Of a DNA stretch of 64,000 nt, positions 63,526 through 64,000 are shown one piece after another; position 1 is the first letter of the stretch; every line of letters begins with the position of its first letter. The translations under genes were made by a program, and so were the position numbers. Under the pieces are notes generated by a model, which saw only the letters and a program-made list of their open reading frames with translations, was not told where the DNA came from and did not search any database. The DNA comes from Pseudomonas monteilii NBRC 103158 = DSM 14164 (GTDB lineage Bacteria > Pseudomonadota > Gammaproteobacteria > Pseudomonadales > Pseudomonadaceae), in assembly GCF_000730605.1 (NCBI RefSeq), contig NZ_BBIS01000012.1:227137-291136 (forward strand). The letters run 5' to 3'.

Positions 63526-64000
<475 letters not shown>

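Overview
The window is GC-rich, densely packed DNA of a pseudomonad. Gene content and order point to the Pseudomonas putida group: mdtABC with an outer-membrane channel, the D-lysine genes (aminotransferase, dpkA, oxidase, ABC transporter), a glucarate/galactarate operon, and a FecI/FecR/receptor set beside pgm. The species call rests on protein families and remembered gene order, not on a database search. I saw no rRNA, tRNA, CRISPR array, transposase or integrase.

Layout. 1-2.7 kb: 3' end of a membrane PQQ dehydrogenase (probably quinate/shikimate type) and an OprB-like porin. 2.7-6.6 kb: divergent pair of small operons, M20 deacylase plus DUF1028 against a flavin monooxygenase plus a RidA protein. 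6.6-11.5 kb: an unassigned catabolic operon (amidohydrolase, MFS transporter, SDR, TIM-barrel protein) with a divergent LysR regulator, probably for a sugar-derived acid or lactone. 11.5-15.4 kb: iron-uptake system (FecI-like sigma, FecR, transducing TonB receptor) with a Fur-box-like site. 15.5-21.4 kb: pgm, DUF1345, an orphan RHS-core protein, DUF1652, and an MHYT-GGDEF-EAL protein. 21.6-30.6 kb: the mdtABC efflux operon with its outer-membrane factor. 30.8-34.2 kb: tpx, an amino-acid/proton symporter and a class I aminotransferase. 34.4-40.8 kb: D-lysine (D-amino acid) catabolism and uptake under an RpiR regulator. 41-48.8 kb: a class I glutamine amidotransferase, then kdgD, garP-like transporter, garD and ketoglutarate semialdehyde dehydrogenase, with a convergent FadR-type GntR regulator and a perfect palindromic operator.

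49-63 kb is the accessory part. A compact co-directional operon runs from a MarR regulator (51.5 kb) through a FeeM-like N-acyl amino acid synthase, a methyltransferase, a VAO/PCMH-type flavin oxidase, an AlkC/AlkD-like HEAT-repeat DNA alkylation repair protein, a peroxiredoxin-like protein, a flavin-dependent halogenase-like enzyme, an amidase and a cation/proton antiporter (61.5 kb). It looks like a biosynthetic gene cluster for a halogenated or oxidised N-acyl amino acid type metabolite, and I do not recognise it as a characterised pathway. The DNA-repair member suggests self-protection against a DNA-damaging product. Gene remnants lie on both sides (a LysR C-terminus at 49.7 kb, a TonB receptor C-terminus at 62.2 kb), as expected if this block replaced older sequence. 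The window ends inside a gene whose N-terminus resembles VasX/BTH_I2691-type T6SS effectors.

Start sites were chosen by ribosome binding sites, overlaps and family length. Many operons use 4-bp ATGA or 1-bp TGATG stop/start overlaps, which suggests translational coupling.
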